From contig NZ_AP017569.1 of NCBI RefSeq assembly GCF_002355655.1, positions 2,046,001 through 2,110,000 of the forward strand: a stretch of DNA of 64,000 nucleotides. Direction: 5' to 3'. A program made the translations under genes and the position numbers. Of the stretch, positions 24,897-33,710 are shown in pieces (the first letter of the stretch is position 1; the number at the start of each line of letters is the position of its first letter). Origin of the DNA: Halorubrum trapanicum (GTDB lineage Archaea; Halobacteriota; Halobacteria; Halobacteriales; Haloferacaceae). The notes below the pieces were generated by a model that was not told the DNA's origin, did not search any database, and worked only from the letters and a program-made list of their open reading frames with translations.

Positions 24897-25184
24897 ATGA
24901 CGCGTTCACGCAGCGATCTCGTGTGGATACCGACGTTCGCAATCCTCGTCGCGTTCGCGGTGCCGTGGCCACTGTGGGGGGTCGACCGCGTCGTCGCGGG
25001 GCTGCCGGTGTGGATCTGGTGGCACGTGGCGTGGCTCGGGCTGTGCGCAGTCCTGTTCGCGCTGTTCGTCCGGAGCGGCGCGTGGGAGCGCGGGATGGGG
25101 CAGCGACCGGGCGACGATGCTGCGGGCGTCGACGCCGCGACTAGCGGCGACCCGGTAGACCCAACTGGGGGTGACCGCCGGTGA
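24897..25184 (+). CDS. DUF3311 small membrane protein, symporter partner
   Basis: 95 aa with two membrane helices (WIPTFAILVAFAVPWPLWGV and VWIWWHVAWLGLCAVLFALF) and an acidic tail. DUF3311 proteins are nearly always encoded just before sodium:solute symporters, and here the next gene starts inside this one (GTGA overlap at 25181-25184). It is thought to assist or form part of the transporter. ATG 24897 was chosen because the upstream frame overlaps the AT-rich promoter. Confidence 0.85.
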   Translation: MTRSRSDLVWIPTFAILVAFAVPWPLWGVDRVVAGLPVWIWWHVAWLGLCAVLFALFVRSGAWERGMGQRPGDDAAGVDAATSGDPVDPTGGDRR

Positions 25185-26653
25185 CGCTCGGCGTCGTCGT
25201 CGGGTACCTCGTCGTCGCGCTCGCGCTCGGGCTGGTCGCGTACCGCGTCTCGGAGACGACCGCCGAGGACTACTACCTCGCGAGCCGGTCGATCGGCACG
25301 CTCGTGCTGCTGTTCACGACGTTCGCGACCCTCCTGTCCGCGTTCACCTTCTTCGGCGGTCCGAACCTCGCGTACGCGGCGGGCCCCGAGTGGCTGATCG
25401 TGATGGGGACGCTGGACGGGGTGCTGTTCGCGGTGCTGTGGTACGTGATCGGCTACAAGCAGTGGCTGATCGGCGCCCGCAACGGTTACGTGACGCTCGG
25501 CGAGATGCTCGGCGACCGGTTCGGCTCGACCGGGCTGCGCGCGCTGGTCGCCGCCGTGAGCCTCCTGTGGCTGTTCCCGTACGTGATGCTCCAGCAGATG
25601 GGCGCCGGCGAGGCGCTCGTCGGGCTCACGGACGGCGCGGTCCCCTACTGGGGCGGCGCGGCGCTCATCACGGCGTTCATGATCCTCTACGTCGCCGTCG
25701 CGGGGCTCCGCGGCGTGGCGTGGACGGACACGCTCCAGGGGCTGTTCATGCTCTCCGTCGTCTGGCTCGCGGCCGCGTGGGTCGTCTCGGCGCTCGGCGG
25801 CGTCGGCGCCGCGACCGAGGGGATGCTGGCGGCCCGGCCCGAGTTCGGGTCCTTCGGCGGCGGGACCTACTCGGTCGGGTTCATCGTCTCCACGGCGATC
25901 ACCATCGCGTTCGGGGTGACGATGTTCCCGCAGATCAACCAGCGGTTCTTCGTCGCGAAGTCGGCGACGACGCTGAAGCGGTCGTTCGCGTTATGGCCCG
26001 TGCTGGTGCTGCTCCTCTTCGTCCCCGCGTTCATGCTCGGCGCGTGGGCGGCGGGCACCCCGGTGACCGTCCCGGAGAACGCGAACGTGCTCCCGGTCGT
26101 GTTGAACGAGTACGCGCCGACGTGGCTCGCCGCGGTCGTCGTCGCCGGCGCGATGGCCGCGATGATGTCCTCGTCGGACTCGATGCTGCTCTCGGGGTCG
26201 TCGTACTTCACCCGGGACCTCTACCGCCCGCTGATCGACGCGGACGCCTCCGAGCGCCGCGAGGCGTGGATCGCGCGGATCGGCGTGGCGGCGTTCGCGG
26301 CGCTGGCGTTCGTCGCGAGCCTGTTCCGCCCCGGGACGCTGATCGAGGTCGGCGACACCGCATTCTCCGGGTTCGCACTGCTCGCGCTCCCCGTGATCTG
26401 CGCGCTCTACTGGCCTCGGACGACGCGCACCGGGATGATCGTCGGCGTCGCGGTCCCGCAGGCGATCTACCTCGCGGTGGTGCTTTCCGCGGTCGTCGGC
26501 GCCGTCCCGACGCTGCCCCGTACCGTCGCCGGCGGCTGGGACGTGGCGCTCGGGCTGATGGTCCTGTCCGGCGTGCTCACGGTGGGCGTGTCGCTCGTGA
26601 CCGCGCCGAGCGAGGAGAGCGACGCCTCGCGGTTCGCGGTGGCCGGGGACTGA
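25181..26653 (+). CDS. Sodium:solute symporter (SSS family)
   Basis: 490 aa, GTG start at 25181 coupled to the DUF3311 gene. About 13 membrane helices. ETTAEDYYLASRSIGTLVLL near residue 25, AFTFFGGPNLAYAAGPEW near residue 55 and MAAMMSSSDSMLLSGSSYFT near residue 330 are typical of the family; the Ser-rich segment is the sodium-site helix. The DUF3311-containing pairs usually import monocarboxylates or similar organic acids with sodium; the substrate cannot be read here. Confidence 0.88.
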   Translation: MTLGVVVGYLVVALALGLVAYRVSETTAEDYYLASRSIGTLVLLFTTFATLLSAFTFFGGPNLAYAAGPEWLIVMGTLDGVLFAVLWYVIGYKQWLIGARNGYVTLGEMLGDRFGSTGLRALVAAVSLLWLFPYVMLQQMGAGEALVGLTDGAVPYWGGAALITAFMILYVAVAGLRGVAWTDTLQGLFMLSVVWLAAAWVVSALGGVGAATEGMLAARPEFGSFGGGTYSVGFIVSTAITIAFGVTMFPQINQRFFVAKSATTLKRSFALWPVLVLLLFVPAFMLGAWAAGTPVTVPENANVLPVVLNEYAPTWLAAVVVAGAMAAMMSSSDSMLLSGSSYFTRDLYRPLIDADASERREAWIARIGVAAFAALAFVASLFRPGTLIEVGDTAFSGFALLALPVICALYWPRTTRTGMIVGVAVPQAIYLAVVLSAVVGAVPTLPRTVAGGWDVALGLMVLSGVLTVGVSLVTAPSEESDASRFAVAGD

Positions 26654-26698
26654 GTCCGGGCTCACACGGCGGCCGCCGTCGGGGACCCGGCTCCGACC

Positions 26699-27130
26699 TC
26701 AGTCGTCGCGCAGGAACCGGAGCGTCTTCGGGTCGGGCTCGTCGTAGTACCGCTCCAGCGCCGTCCCGAACGGTTCGGACTCGTCCGCGACAGCGTCGAA
26801 CAGCGTCATCGACGACCGGAACTTCAGATCGTCCGGCGACCCGAACACTTCGTGCGCTGTCCGTCCCTCCAGGGCGTTGACGATCTCCGTACACTCCCGT
26901 AGCCGCGGCCCCAGCGTCGGGTGTGCGAGGTACGCGCTCGCCTCCTCGCGGGACCCGATCGCGTAGCGCCGGGAGGTCCGGCTGCTCCCCAACCCCTCGA
27001 CCTGCGGGAACACGTACCACATCCAGTGGCCGCGCTTCCGTCCCGATCGCAGCTCCTCTTTGGCCGACTCGATTACGCCGGCCTGCGCTTCGACGAAGCG
27101 GTCGAGGTCGTGGGGGTTGCCGTCGGACAT
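26699..27130 (-). CDS. DUF1810-family protein
   Basis: 143 aa, starting MSDGNPHDLDRFVEAQ. The family pattern is clear: LDRFVEAQAGV, SGRKRGHWMWYVFPQVEGLG (in part), GSREEASAYLAHPTLGPRL, and FGSPDDLKFRSSMTLFD. All-helical; members are believed to be small calpastatin-like or enzyme-like proteins, with no proven function. ATG at 27130 matches the family length of ~140. Divergent from the YqcI-like gene; the 142 bp between them hold two promoters. Confidence 0.85.
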   Translation of the reverse strand: MSDGNPHDLDRFVEAQAGVIESAKEELRSGRKRGHWMWYVFPQVEGLGSSRTSRRYAIGSREEASAYLAHPTLGPRLRECTEIVNALEGRTAHEVFGSPDDLKFRSSMTLFDAVADESEPFGTALERYYDEPDPKTLRFLRDD

Positions 27131-27272
27131 CTCGTCGGGCGACGTTCCCGCCGATCGGAAATAAATCCGGGTGCCGGACCGCCGGGTCTCGGCGTCTCGA
27201 ACTCGACCGCGTCGGTTCCCACCGCGCCGAACCCGGCGAAAGCCAAAAGACCGCCTCGCCCCGACAACGCGT

Positions 27273-28145
27273 ATGAACGAGCCCGGCACCGAGGGCGTGC
27301 TGTTGGACCAGGCGACGCTCCGCGGTCGGCTCGACGACGCGCCGCCGTGGCTCCGCGAGCACTACCGCACCTTCCGGGAGTCGATGCTCGGCGAGCGCGA
27401 CGGGTCGCCGTTCCCCTGCTACTTCGGCATCGAGGCCGAGCGCGAGGGGGACCTCCTGTACGCCGCCTGCGAGTCGACCACGGACCCGGCCGCGCTGCTG
27501 CGGCTGCGCGACGTCCTCCTCGAATACCTCGACGCGTACCCGGACCACGCCGACCGCGCGCCCCTCGCTGTCTTTTTCAAGCCGCCGGCGGGCGACCGCG
27601 GCGAGGCGCACTACCACGAGCGGCTCTGGAACGTGCTGGAGTTCCTCCACGTCCACGACCCGGCGCCGTGGCCCGACGACATCCCGACCGACCCGGACAC
27701 CCCGCGCTGGGAGTTCTGCTTCGGGGGCGAGGCGCTGTTCCCGACCTCGCGCGCGCCTTTCTACGACGAGCGGAAGAGCCGGTACTCGCCCGTCGGGTTG
27801 GAGGTCACCTTCCAGCCGCGCGCCGTTTTCGAGGGGATCACGGCCGACACCGAGGCCGGCGAGCGCGCCCGCGAGACGATCCGCGGCCGGATGGGCGACT
27901 ACGACGGGGTCTGCCCCCACGCCGACCTCGGGGACTGGGGCGCCGAGGGCGACCGGGAGTGGAGACAGTACCTCTTCCGCGAGGACGACGACGCGAGCCC
28001 CGACGCCTGCCCCCTGTCGCCGACCCGCGAGCACCCGAAGGCGCCCGCGTCACTGCTCGAACGCGGCGCGTGGCGGCGGTTCGCGGGCGACGCCGACGCG
28101 AGCGATCACGACGCCTCCGTCACCGCGGGGCTCGGCGATGACTGA
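27273..28145 (+). CDS. YqcI/YcgG-family protein
   Basis: 290 aa. Family blocks are [20 protein letters not shown] near 50-70, AVFFKPP near 100, [18 protein letters not shown] near 112-129, [20 protein letters not shown] near 148-168 and [15 protein letters not shown]. Activity is unclear; related proteins include enzymes that hydroxylate guanidinium groups (heme-oxygenase-like diiron folds are a different family), so no reaction is assigned. It overlaps the isochorismatase-like gene by 8 nt, which makes co-translation likely. Confidence 0.8.
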   Translation: MNEPGTEGVLLDQATLRGRLDDAPPWLREHYRTFRESMLGERDGSPFPCYFGIEAEREGDLLYAACESTTDPAALLRLRDVLLEYLDAYPDHADRAPLAVFFKPPAGDRGEAHYHERLWNVLEFLHVHDPAPWPDDIPTDPDTPRWEFCFGGEALFPTSRAPFYDERKSRYSPVGLEVTFQPRAVFEGITADTEAGERARETIRGRMGDYDGVCPHADLGDWGAEGDREWRQYLFREDDDASPDACPLSPTREHPKAPASLLERGAWRRFAGDADASDHDASVTAGLGDD

Positions 28146-28734
28146 CGACCCGGGGGCCGACGACGCGGCGCGCGCCGCGACCGTCCCCGACGACGCCGTC
28201 CTCCTCCTCGTCGACTTCCAGACCGGCTTCGACGAGCCGGGCTGGGGCGAGCGCAACAACCCCGACGCCGAGGCGGTCGCGGCCGCGCTCCTCGACCGCT
28301 GGCGCGCGACGGACCGCCCCGTCGCGCACGTGCGGCACGCCTCGACGGAGCCTGACTCGCCGCTGCGTCCGGACGCCCCCGGCTTCGCGTGGAAACCGGA
28401 AACCGCGCCCGTCGAAGGCGAGCCGACGTTCGAGAAGTCGGTCAACGGCGCGTTCCTCGACTCCGGGCTCGACGAGTGGCTCCGGGGAGGAGGTCACGAC
28501 TCGCTCGTCGTCTGCGGGCTGACCACCGACCACTGCGTCTCGACGACGACGCGCGAGGCCGAGAACCGCGGCTACGACGTGCGCGTCGTCACCGACGCGA
28601 CCGCGACGCACGCCCGCGAGACACCCGACGGCGAGCGGATCGACCCGGAGACCTCCCACCGCGTCGCGCTCGCCCACCTGCGCGGCGAGTTCGCGACCGT
28701 CGTCGAGAGCGCGGAGCTGCTGTCGGCGGTCTGA
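28138..28734 (+). CDS. Isochorismatase-like cysteine hydrolase
   Basis: 198 aa. The catalytic triad is D26 (LLVDFQTGF), K100 (FEKSVNGAF) and C133 ([12 protein letters not shown]). Members split nicotinamide, isochorismate, N-carbamoyl amines or related amides; the pocket cannot be assigned. The first ~15 residues are acidic and disordered. It starts inside the end of the YqcI-like gene, so the two form an operon, and it converges with the MATE gene 16 nt later. Confidence 0.87.
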   Translation: MTDDPGADDAARAATVPDDAVLLLVDFQTGFDEPGWGERNNPDAEAVAAALLDRWRATDRPVAHVRHASTEPDSPLRPDAPGFAWKPETAPVEGEPTFEKSVNGAFLDSGLDEWLRGGGHDSLVVCGLTTDHCVSTTTREAENRGYDVRVVTDATATHARETPDGERIDPETSHRVALAHLRGEFATVVESAELLSAV

Positions 28735-28750
28735 CTCGACTCGCCCGCGC

Positions 28751-30217
28751 TCAGTCGTCGGCGGCGTCCGCGGCCTCCGCGTCCCCGCCGCTCGCGCGCT
28801 CGGCGGCGTTCGCGAACATGCCGCGCCGCGCCGTGTACAGGAAGTACGCGCCGAGGCCGAGGAAGCCGACGACGTTCGAGGCCGCGACCGCCCAGAAGAC
28901 GGCCTCGACCCCCCAGCCCAGCCCGGGCGCCACGGTGACGCCGAACGCGCCGAACGTCGTCGCGACGGGCACGGCCGCGACCGCGATCGGGAACCGGATC
29001 GCCCAGTACTTGATCAGGTCGGCGACGAAGGAAGTCCGCGTGCGGGAGGCGCCGTTGAACCCGGCGATCAGGGTGTAGGTGCCGCCGAGCGCCCAGTAGG
29101 AGGTGCCGAGGATCCGGAGGTACGTCACCGCGAGGTCCCGGCCCGTCGAGGTGAGGTCGGGCGCGATGAGGCCCGCGATATCGCCGGCGAACAGGAACTG
29201 GATCGCGCCGAGCGCGAGGAACCCGGCGACGACCATCCCGGTGCCGACGGTCGTCGTGCGGCGGGCGCGCTCCGGGGCGTCCGCGCCCAGGTTCTGCCCG
29301 ATCATCGACTGAGCGGCCTGCTGCATCCCGAGCGCCGGGACGATCGCCAGCGTCGCGACCCGCGCGCCGATCGTGTACGCGGCGACGCCCGCCGCGCCGC
29401 CGGCGACCGCGACGAGGCCGACGACGAGGACCCGGACGAGCTCGCTCACGCCGCGCTGGCCGCCGAGCGGGAGGCCGACGGAGACGACCTCGCGGGCGGT
29501 CGCTAGGTCGAACGCGAACGCGTCGCGGGTGAGCCGGAAGGTGTCGCGGCCGATCCCCGCGGCGTACCCGAGGATCCACAGGAGGCCGGCGACGCCCGCG
29601 AGCGCGGTGCCGAGCGCGGCGCCGGCGACGCCGAGCCGCGGGGCCGGACCGACTCCGAAGATGAGCACCGGCGCGGCGACGAGGTTGACCAGGACGCCCA
29701 CGAGGCTCACGTGGAACACCGCGCGCGTGTCGCCGTACGCCGTGAAGCAGTTCTCGACGGTGTCGCCGACCGCGCCGACCGGGAGGACGGCGACCACGAT
29801 CGCGAGGTACGTCGCCGTCGTTCCGGCGAGCGCCGGGTCCGCCCCGAGCAGCGCTACCACCTCCTCGGCGTAGACGACCACCGGGACGGCGACCGCAGCG
29901 CTGACCGCGAGCGCGACGAGCGCGCCGTTGACCGCGACGCGCCGAGCGCCCGCCTCGTCCTCGTCGCCGGTGCGCTGCGCGACGAGGACCTGGGTGCCGA
30001 CCGCGCCGACCACGGCCGTCGCGCCGAGCAGCGACTGGACCGGCAGGCTGAGGCCGACCGCGGCGACCGCGTCCTCGCCGACCCGGCCGAGCCAGAACGT
30101 GTCCACCAGCGCGTTGACGACGTACACGACGTTCTGCGCGACGAGCGGCGCGGCGAGGACCAGCAGCACCCGCCCGACCGGCCCGTCGGTGATCGCCTCG
30201 CGGTCGACGTCCAGCAT
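28751..30217 (-). CDS. MATE-family efflux transporter
   Basis: 488 aa from ATG 30217 (MLDVDREAITDGPVGRVLL). Twelve membrane helices in two similar halves; VYVVNALVDTFWLGRVGEDA (residues ~30-49) and the second-half IGQNLGADAPERARRTTTVG block are family marks. Exports cationic drugs or metabolites in exchange for sodium or protons. A longer frame with TTG start adds nine residues; ATG was preferred. An AT-rich TTAATTT box about 30 nt upstream is the probable promoter. Confidence 0.88.
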   Translation of the reverse strand: MLDVDREAITDGPVGRVLLVLAAPLVAQNVVYVVNALVDTFWLGRVGEDAVAAVGLSLPVQSLLGATAVVGAVGTQVLVAQRTGDEDEAGARRVAVNGALVALAVSAAVAVPVVVYAEEVVALLGADPALAGTTATYLAIVVAVLPVGAVGDTVENCFTAYGDTRAVFHVSLVGVLVNLVAAPVLIFGVGPAPRLGVAGAALGTALAGVAGLLWILGYAAGIGRDTFRLTRDAFAFDLATAREVVSVGLPLGGQRGVSELVRVLVVGLVAVAGGAAGVAAYTIGARVATLAIVPALGMQQAAQSMIGQNLGADAPERARRTTTVGTGMVVAGFLALGAIQFLFAGDIAGLIAPDLTSTGRDLAVTYLRILGTSYWALGGTYTLIAGFNGASRTRTSFVADLIKYWAIRFPIAVAAVPVATTFGAFGVTVAPGLGWGVEAVFWAVAASNVVGFLGLGAYFLYTARRGMFANAAERASGGDAEAADAADD

Positions 30218-30427
30218 CGAATTGTTACGTCCTAGTGTCGGCAAATTAAAAATATATTGGTGACGAAACCCTCGTCGCGCGGGACGGCTCGTCGGCGTCC
30301 TCCGCGTCCGTCGCCGGCGTCCTCCCCGTCGTCCGTGCCGATGACGGCCCGCTTCGACCGTTCGCGAACGTCGCCGCGCGCCGCGAAGGGAAACCTCTTA
30401 ATGGACTACACACGGAGTTCGTGGTAT

Positions 30428-31870
30428 ATGAGCAACGGCGACGACGACCCGGCGGACGCCTCCGAGGAGGCCGACGCCGCGGACGACGGCGGGGACGCCG
30501 GCGAGTCGGCGGAGACGGCCGCCCCGACGCTCCCCGATGACGCGACCGAGGAGTCCCTGAACGAGTACCTCGACGAGATCGCCGACCGGCTCGAGGCCGC
30601 CGAGACGGAGGCCGACCTCGACGACGTCGAGGCGCTCTTGGACGACGCCGAGACCGGCATCGCGGAGGCCGACCTCCCCGAGCCGGACGAGGACGACGAG
30701 GACGCCGACGACCCCCGCGGCGACCTCGAGGACCGCGTGGCGGAGCTCCGGGAGGGCGTCGAGGAGGCCCGCGGCCCGTACGGCGACGACGTCGTCGACG
30801 CGATCGAGACCGCCGCCGGGCGGGTCGAAGAGACCGAGTGGACCGAAGACGGGCACGACGACGTCGCGGCCGCCGTCGCGTCGTTCGTCGACGCGGCCGC
30901 CGACGCGATCGACGACGCGGCCGCCGACGCGATCGACGAGGCCGACGAGGACCCCGAGGCGCTGCTCGACGAGGCCGCGGACGGCGAGGAGACCGCCGCC
31001 GCGCAGCCGACCCCCGTCGACCAGCTCACCGCGGCGCTCGACGCCGTCGCCGCGGCGGTCGCCGAGGCCGGCTTCGACGCCGACGAGGACGCGGACGTGA
31101 TCGCCGCGCTGCTGGCGGCGACGGACGACCTGGAGGCCGCCCTCGACGACGCCGAGGAGTGGGACGACCTCGAGACCCACGAGCAGCTCCGCGCGCAGGG
31201 GTACTACGACGTGCTCGGCCACTACAAGGACTTCCCGGTCGAGTGGGCCGCGCTGAAGGAACACGAGGCGCAGGGGAACGTCGACATGATCCTGCTCGCG
31301 CTCGACTCGCTACAGTCCGAGTTCATGGAGCGCCACTGCTTGGAGGCGTTCGAGCGGATGGGCAAGCGCGGTAAGACCGAGGCGTCCGTCGAGGAGATCC
31401 TCGGCCGCGCCGAGAAGCGCGACCGGCCCGCGATCCGGATCCTCGGGAAGATGGCTGCCGAGGAGGCGACCGACACCCTCGTCGAGTACGTCCCCGAGGA
31501 CTCGAACCCGCAGCTCCAGAAGGCCGTCTTCAAGGCGCTCGGCGAGATCGGCGCGCCGGAGGCCGTCCAGCCGCTCGCGGACCAGCTCGACCCCGACGGC
31601 GACACCGACGACCTCGTCCGCCCCCACGCCGCCCGCGCGCTGGGCCTGATCGGCGACACCCGCGCCGTCAAGCCGCTCGCCGACGCGCTCGAAGCGCACC
31701 CGTCCGACGACGTCCGCGCGGCCGCCGGCTGGGCGCTCCGCCAGATCGGGACCCGCGAGGCGCTCGAAGCGGTCGCCGAGTACGCCGACGAGCGCTCCTT
31801 CGTCGTCTCGACGGAGGGTGAGAAGGCGCAGCAGGCGCTGGACGAGACCGAGCCCGCCCCGACGGCCTGA
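30428..31870 (+). CDS. Acidic HEAT-repeat protein
   Basis: 480-aa cytoplasmic protein. Residues 1-220 are extremely acidic and helical (LNEYLDEIADRLEAAETEAD and similar), then a helical core with PBS-lyase/HEAT repeats at ~330-470: AIRILGKMAAEEATDTLVEY, KAVFKALGEIGAPEAVQPLA, PHAARALGLIGDTRAVKPLA and AAGWALRQIGTREALEAVAE. HEAT solenoids usually bind partner proteins; phycobilin chemistry is not implied. ATG 30428 was chosen because a CTCTTAATGG promoter box lies upstream; an earlier ATG (30401) in frame is possible. Confidence 0.85.
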   Translation: MSNGDDDPADASEEADAADDGGDAGESAETAAPTLPDDATEESLNEYLDEIADRLEAAETEADLDDVEALLDDAETGIAEADLPEPDEDDEDADDPRGDLEDRVAELREGVEEARGPYGDDVVDAIETAAGRVEETEWTEDGHDDVAAAVASFVDAAADAIDDAAADAIDEADEDPEALLDEAADGEETAAAQPTPVDQLTAALDAVAAAVAEAGFDADEDADVIAALLAATDDLEAALDDAEEWDDLETHEQLRAQGYYDVLGHYKDFPVEWAALKEHEAQGNVDMILLALDSLQSEFMERHCLEAFERMGKRGKTEASVEEILGRAEKRDRPAIRILGKMAAEEATDTLVEYVPEDSNPQLQKAVFKALGEIGAPEAVQPLADQLDPDGDTDDLVRPHAARALGLIGDTRAVKPLADALEAHPSDDVRAAAGWALRQIGTREALEAVAEYADERSFVVSTEGEKAQQALDETEPAPTA

Positions 31871-31937
31871 GGCGCGCACTCCTCCCCCCTCGCGGCGGTC
31901 GCGAACCCTTTTATCTGATACCGCCGCCACGCCCGCC

Positions 31938-33674
31938 GTGTCACCCCGCCGCCCGAGGCGCCGGTCCCGCGTCGCCGCGCTCGTCCTGCTCGTCGCCGCG
32001 ACGAGCGTCGTCTGCTCCCTTTCGGCCGCGGCCGCCCCGGTCGGCGCCGCCGCTCCGCTCGACGCGGCCGAGCCCACCCCGGCCAACGCTACCGACGCCC
32101 GCGGCGGCCCCCGAATCGTCGAGCTGTACCCGAACCCGACGACCGCGGAGAACCGCGGCGAGTACCTCGTCGTCTCCCTCCCCGAGCGCGGGAACTGGTC
32201 GCTCTCCGACGGCTACTACGACACCGAAATTCCGACGAACGCGAGCGGTCGGGTAACGCTGTCGATGGCCCCGAACCGGACCGCCTCGATCCTCGCCGGC
32301 GACTCGGGGACGGCCGCCGGGGTCGCGGACCGGCGCACGATCCGGCGGCTGACCGACTACTTCCCGCTGTCGGCGTCGGGCGACCGGATCGAGCTCCGCC
32401 GGAACGGGCGCGCCGTCGACGTCGTCGCCTACGACCGCGCCAGCGAGGGCCACCGCTGGCGCGCCTCGTGGGGCGAGTGGCGCCCCCGTGGCTACGATCC
32501 CCGCTCGCCGGAGTCGACCGCGGACGCGGCCGTGACGCCCTTCGTCCTCCCCGACAGCCCGGGAATCCCGGTCGAGCCCCTCCGGGCCGCGGACGAGCGG
32601 CTGTTCGTCGCCGGCTACACGCTGACCTCGGAGCGGGTCGTCGGGGCGCTCGTCGCGGCCGCCGACCGCGGGGTGCGCGTTCGCGTGCTGCTGGAAGGGT
32701 CGCCCGTCGGCGGATTCCCGTCCCCGAGCGCGCCGCTGCTCGACCGCCTGACCGCCGCCGGCGTCGCGGTTCGAATCCTCGACGGCGAGGTCGAGCGGTT
32801 CCGCTTCCACCACCCGAAGTACGCGGTCGCGGACGACCGCGCCGTCGTCCTCACGGAGAACTGGAAGCCGTCCGGCACCGGCGGACACAGCAACCGCGGG
32901 TGGGGCGTCGTCGTGGGCGGCGACGGCGAAACGGCGGACGACGAGACGGCGGACCGTGCCGGAACCGACCGGAGCGCGGCGGTCGCGGACGACCTCGCCG
33001 CGCTGTTCCTCGCCGACTTCGAGGCGCACGACGCGCGGCCGTGGCGGGCCTTCCGCGCGGACACCGACTTCTACGATGACGGTCGAGCGAACGGCTCCTA
33101 TCCGACGCGGTTCGACGCACCTGCGGAGCCCGTGGCCGCGGACGTGACCGTCCTGACCGCCCCGGGTAACGCCGCCGACCGGATCGTCGCGCGGATCGAC
33201 GCCGCCGACGAGCGGGTGCTCGCGGTCGTGCCGCGCGTGGGCGGTCCGAACGACCGGATCGTCCGCGCGCTCCGGCGCGCCGCGGACCGCGGGGTCGACG
33301 TTCACCTGCTGCTCTCGGACGCGTGGTACGACCGCGAGGCGAACCGGAACCTCTCGAAGCGGCTCGCGGACGAGCCGATCGCGGTCGACCTCGCGGAACC
33401 GCGCGGCCGGTTCGGGAAGGTCCACGCGAAGGGGCTCGTCGTCGACGACACCGCGGTCGTCGGCAGCCTCAACTGGAACCCGAGTGCGCGGACGAACAAC
33501 CGCGAGGTGTTGCTCGCGATAGAGAACGAGTCGGTCGCGGAGTTCTACGCTCGCGCGTACGCGGCCGACTGGCGCGGCGGCGGGATTCAGCTCCCGATCG
33601 CCTTCGTCGGCGGCCTCGGCGTCGCGCTCGCGGGGGCCGGCGCCGTCGCTCGGCGAGAGATCGCGTTCGGCTGA
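31938..33674 (+). CDS. Exported phospholipase D-like protein with lamin-tail-like domain
   Basis: 578 aa with GTG start at 31938. SPRRPRRRSRVAALVLLVAA is a basic N-region plus signal helix. Residues ~55-190 resemble a lamin-tail domain (PRIVELYPNPTTAENRGEYL, GDRIELRRNGRAVDVVAYDR). Two PLD half-sites follow: FHHPKYAVADD near 292 and KVHAKGLVVDDTAVVGSLNW near 495, both HxKxxxxD. A C-terminal membrane helix (LPIAFVGGLGVALAGAGAVA) anchors it. This domain order suggests an extracellular nuclease or phosphodiesterase at the cell surface. Confidence 0.87.
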   Translation: MSPRRPRRRSRVAALVLLVAATSVVCSLSAAAAPVGAAAPLDAAEPTPANATDARGGPRIVELYPNPTTAENRGEYLVVSLPERGNWSLSDGYYDTEIPTNASGRVTLSMAPNRTASILAGDSGTAAGVADRRTIRRLTDYFPLSASGDRIELRRNGRAVDVVAYDRASEGHRWRASWGEWRPRGYDPRSPESTADAAVTPFVLPDSPGIPVEPLRAADERLFVAGYTLTSERVVGALVAAADRGVRVRVLLEGSPVGGFPSPSAPLLDRLTAAGVAVRILDGEVERFRFHHPKYAVADDRAVVLTENWKPSGTGGHSNRGWGVVVGGDGETADDETADRAGTDRSAAVADDLAALFLADFEAHDARPWRAFRADTDFYDDGRANGSYPTRFDAPAEPVAADVTVLTAPGNAADRIVARIDAADERVLAVVPRVGGPNDRIVRALRRAADRGVDVHLLLSDAWYDREANRNLSKRLADEPIAVDLAEPRGRFGKVHAKGLVVDDTAVVGSLNWNPSARTNNREVLLAIENESVAEFYARAYAADWRGGGIQLPIAFVGGLGVALAGAGAVARREIAFG

Positions 33675-33710
33675 GAAACGGGTTCGGTACGAACGGCCGC
33701 GGCGGCCGAC

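Noticed and set aside
31941-33425. 494-codon minus-strand frame opposite the PLD-like gene
   Set aside because: The plus strand has two intact HxKxxxxD motifs and a signal helix; the antisense frame has none.
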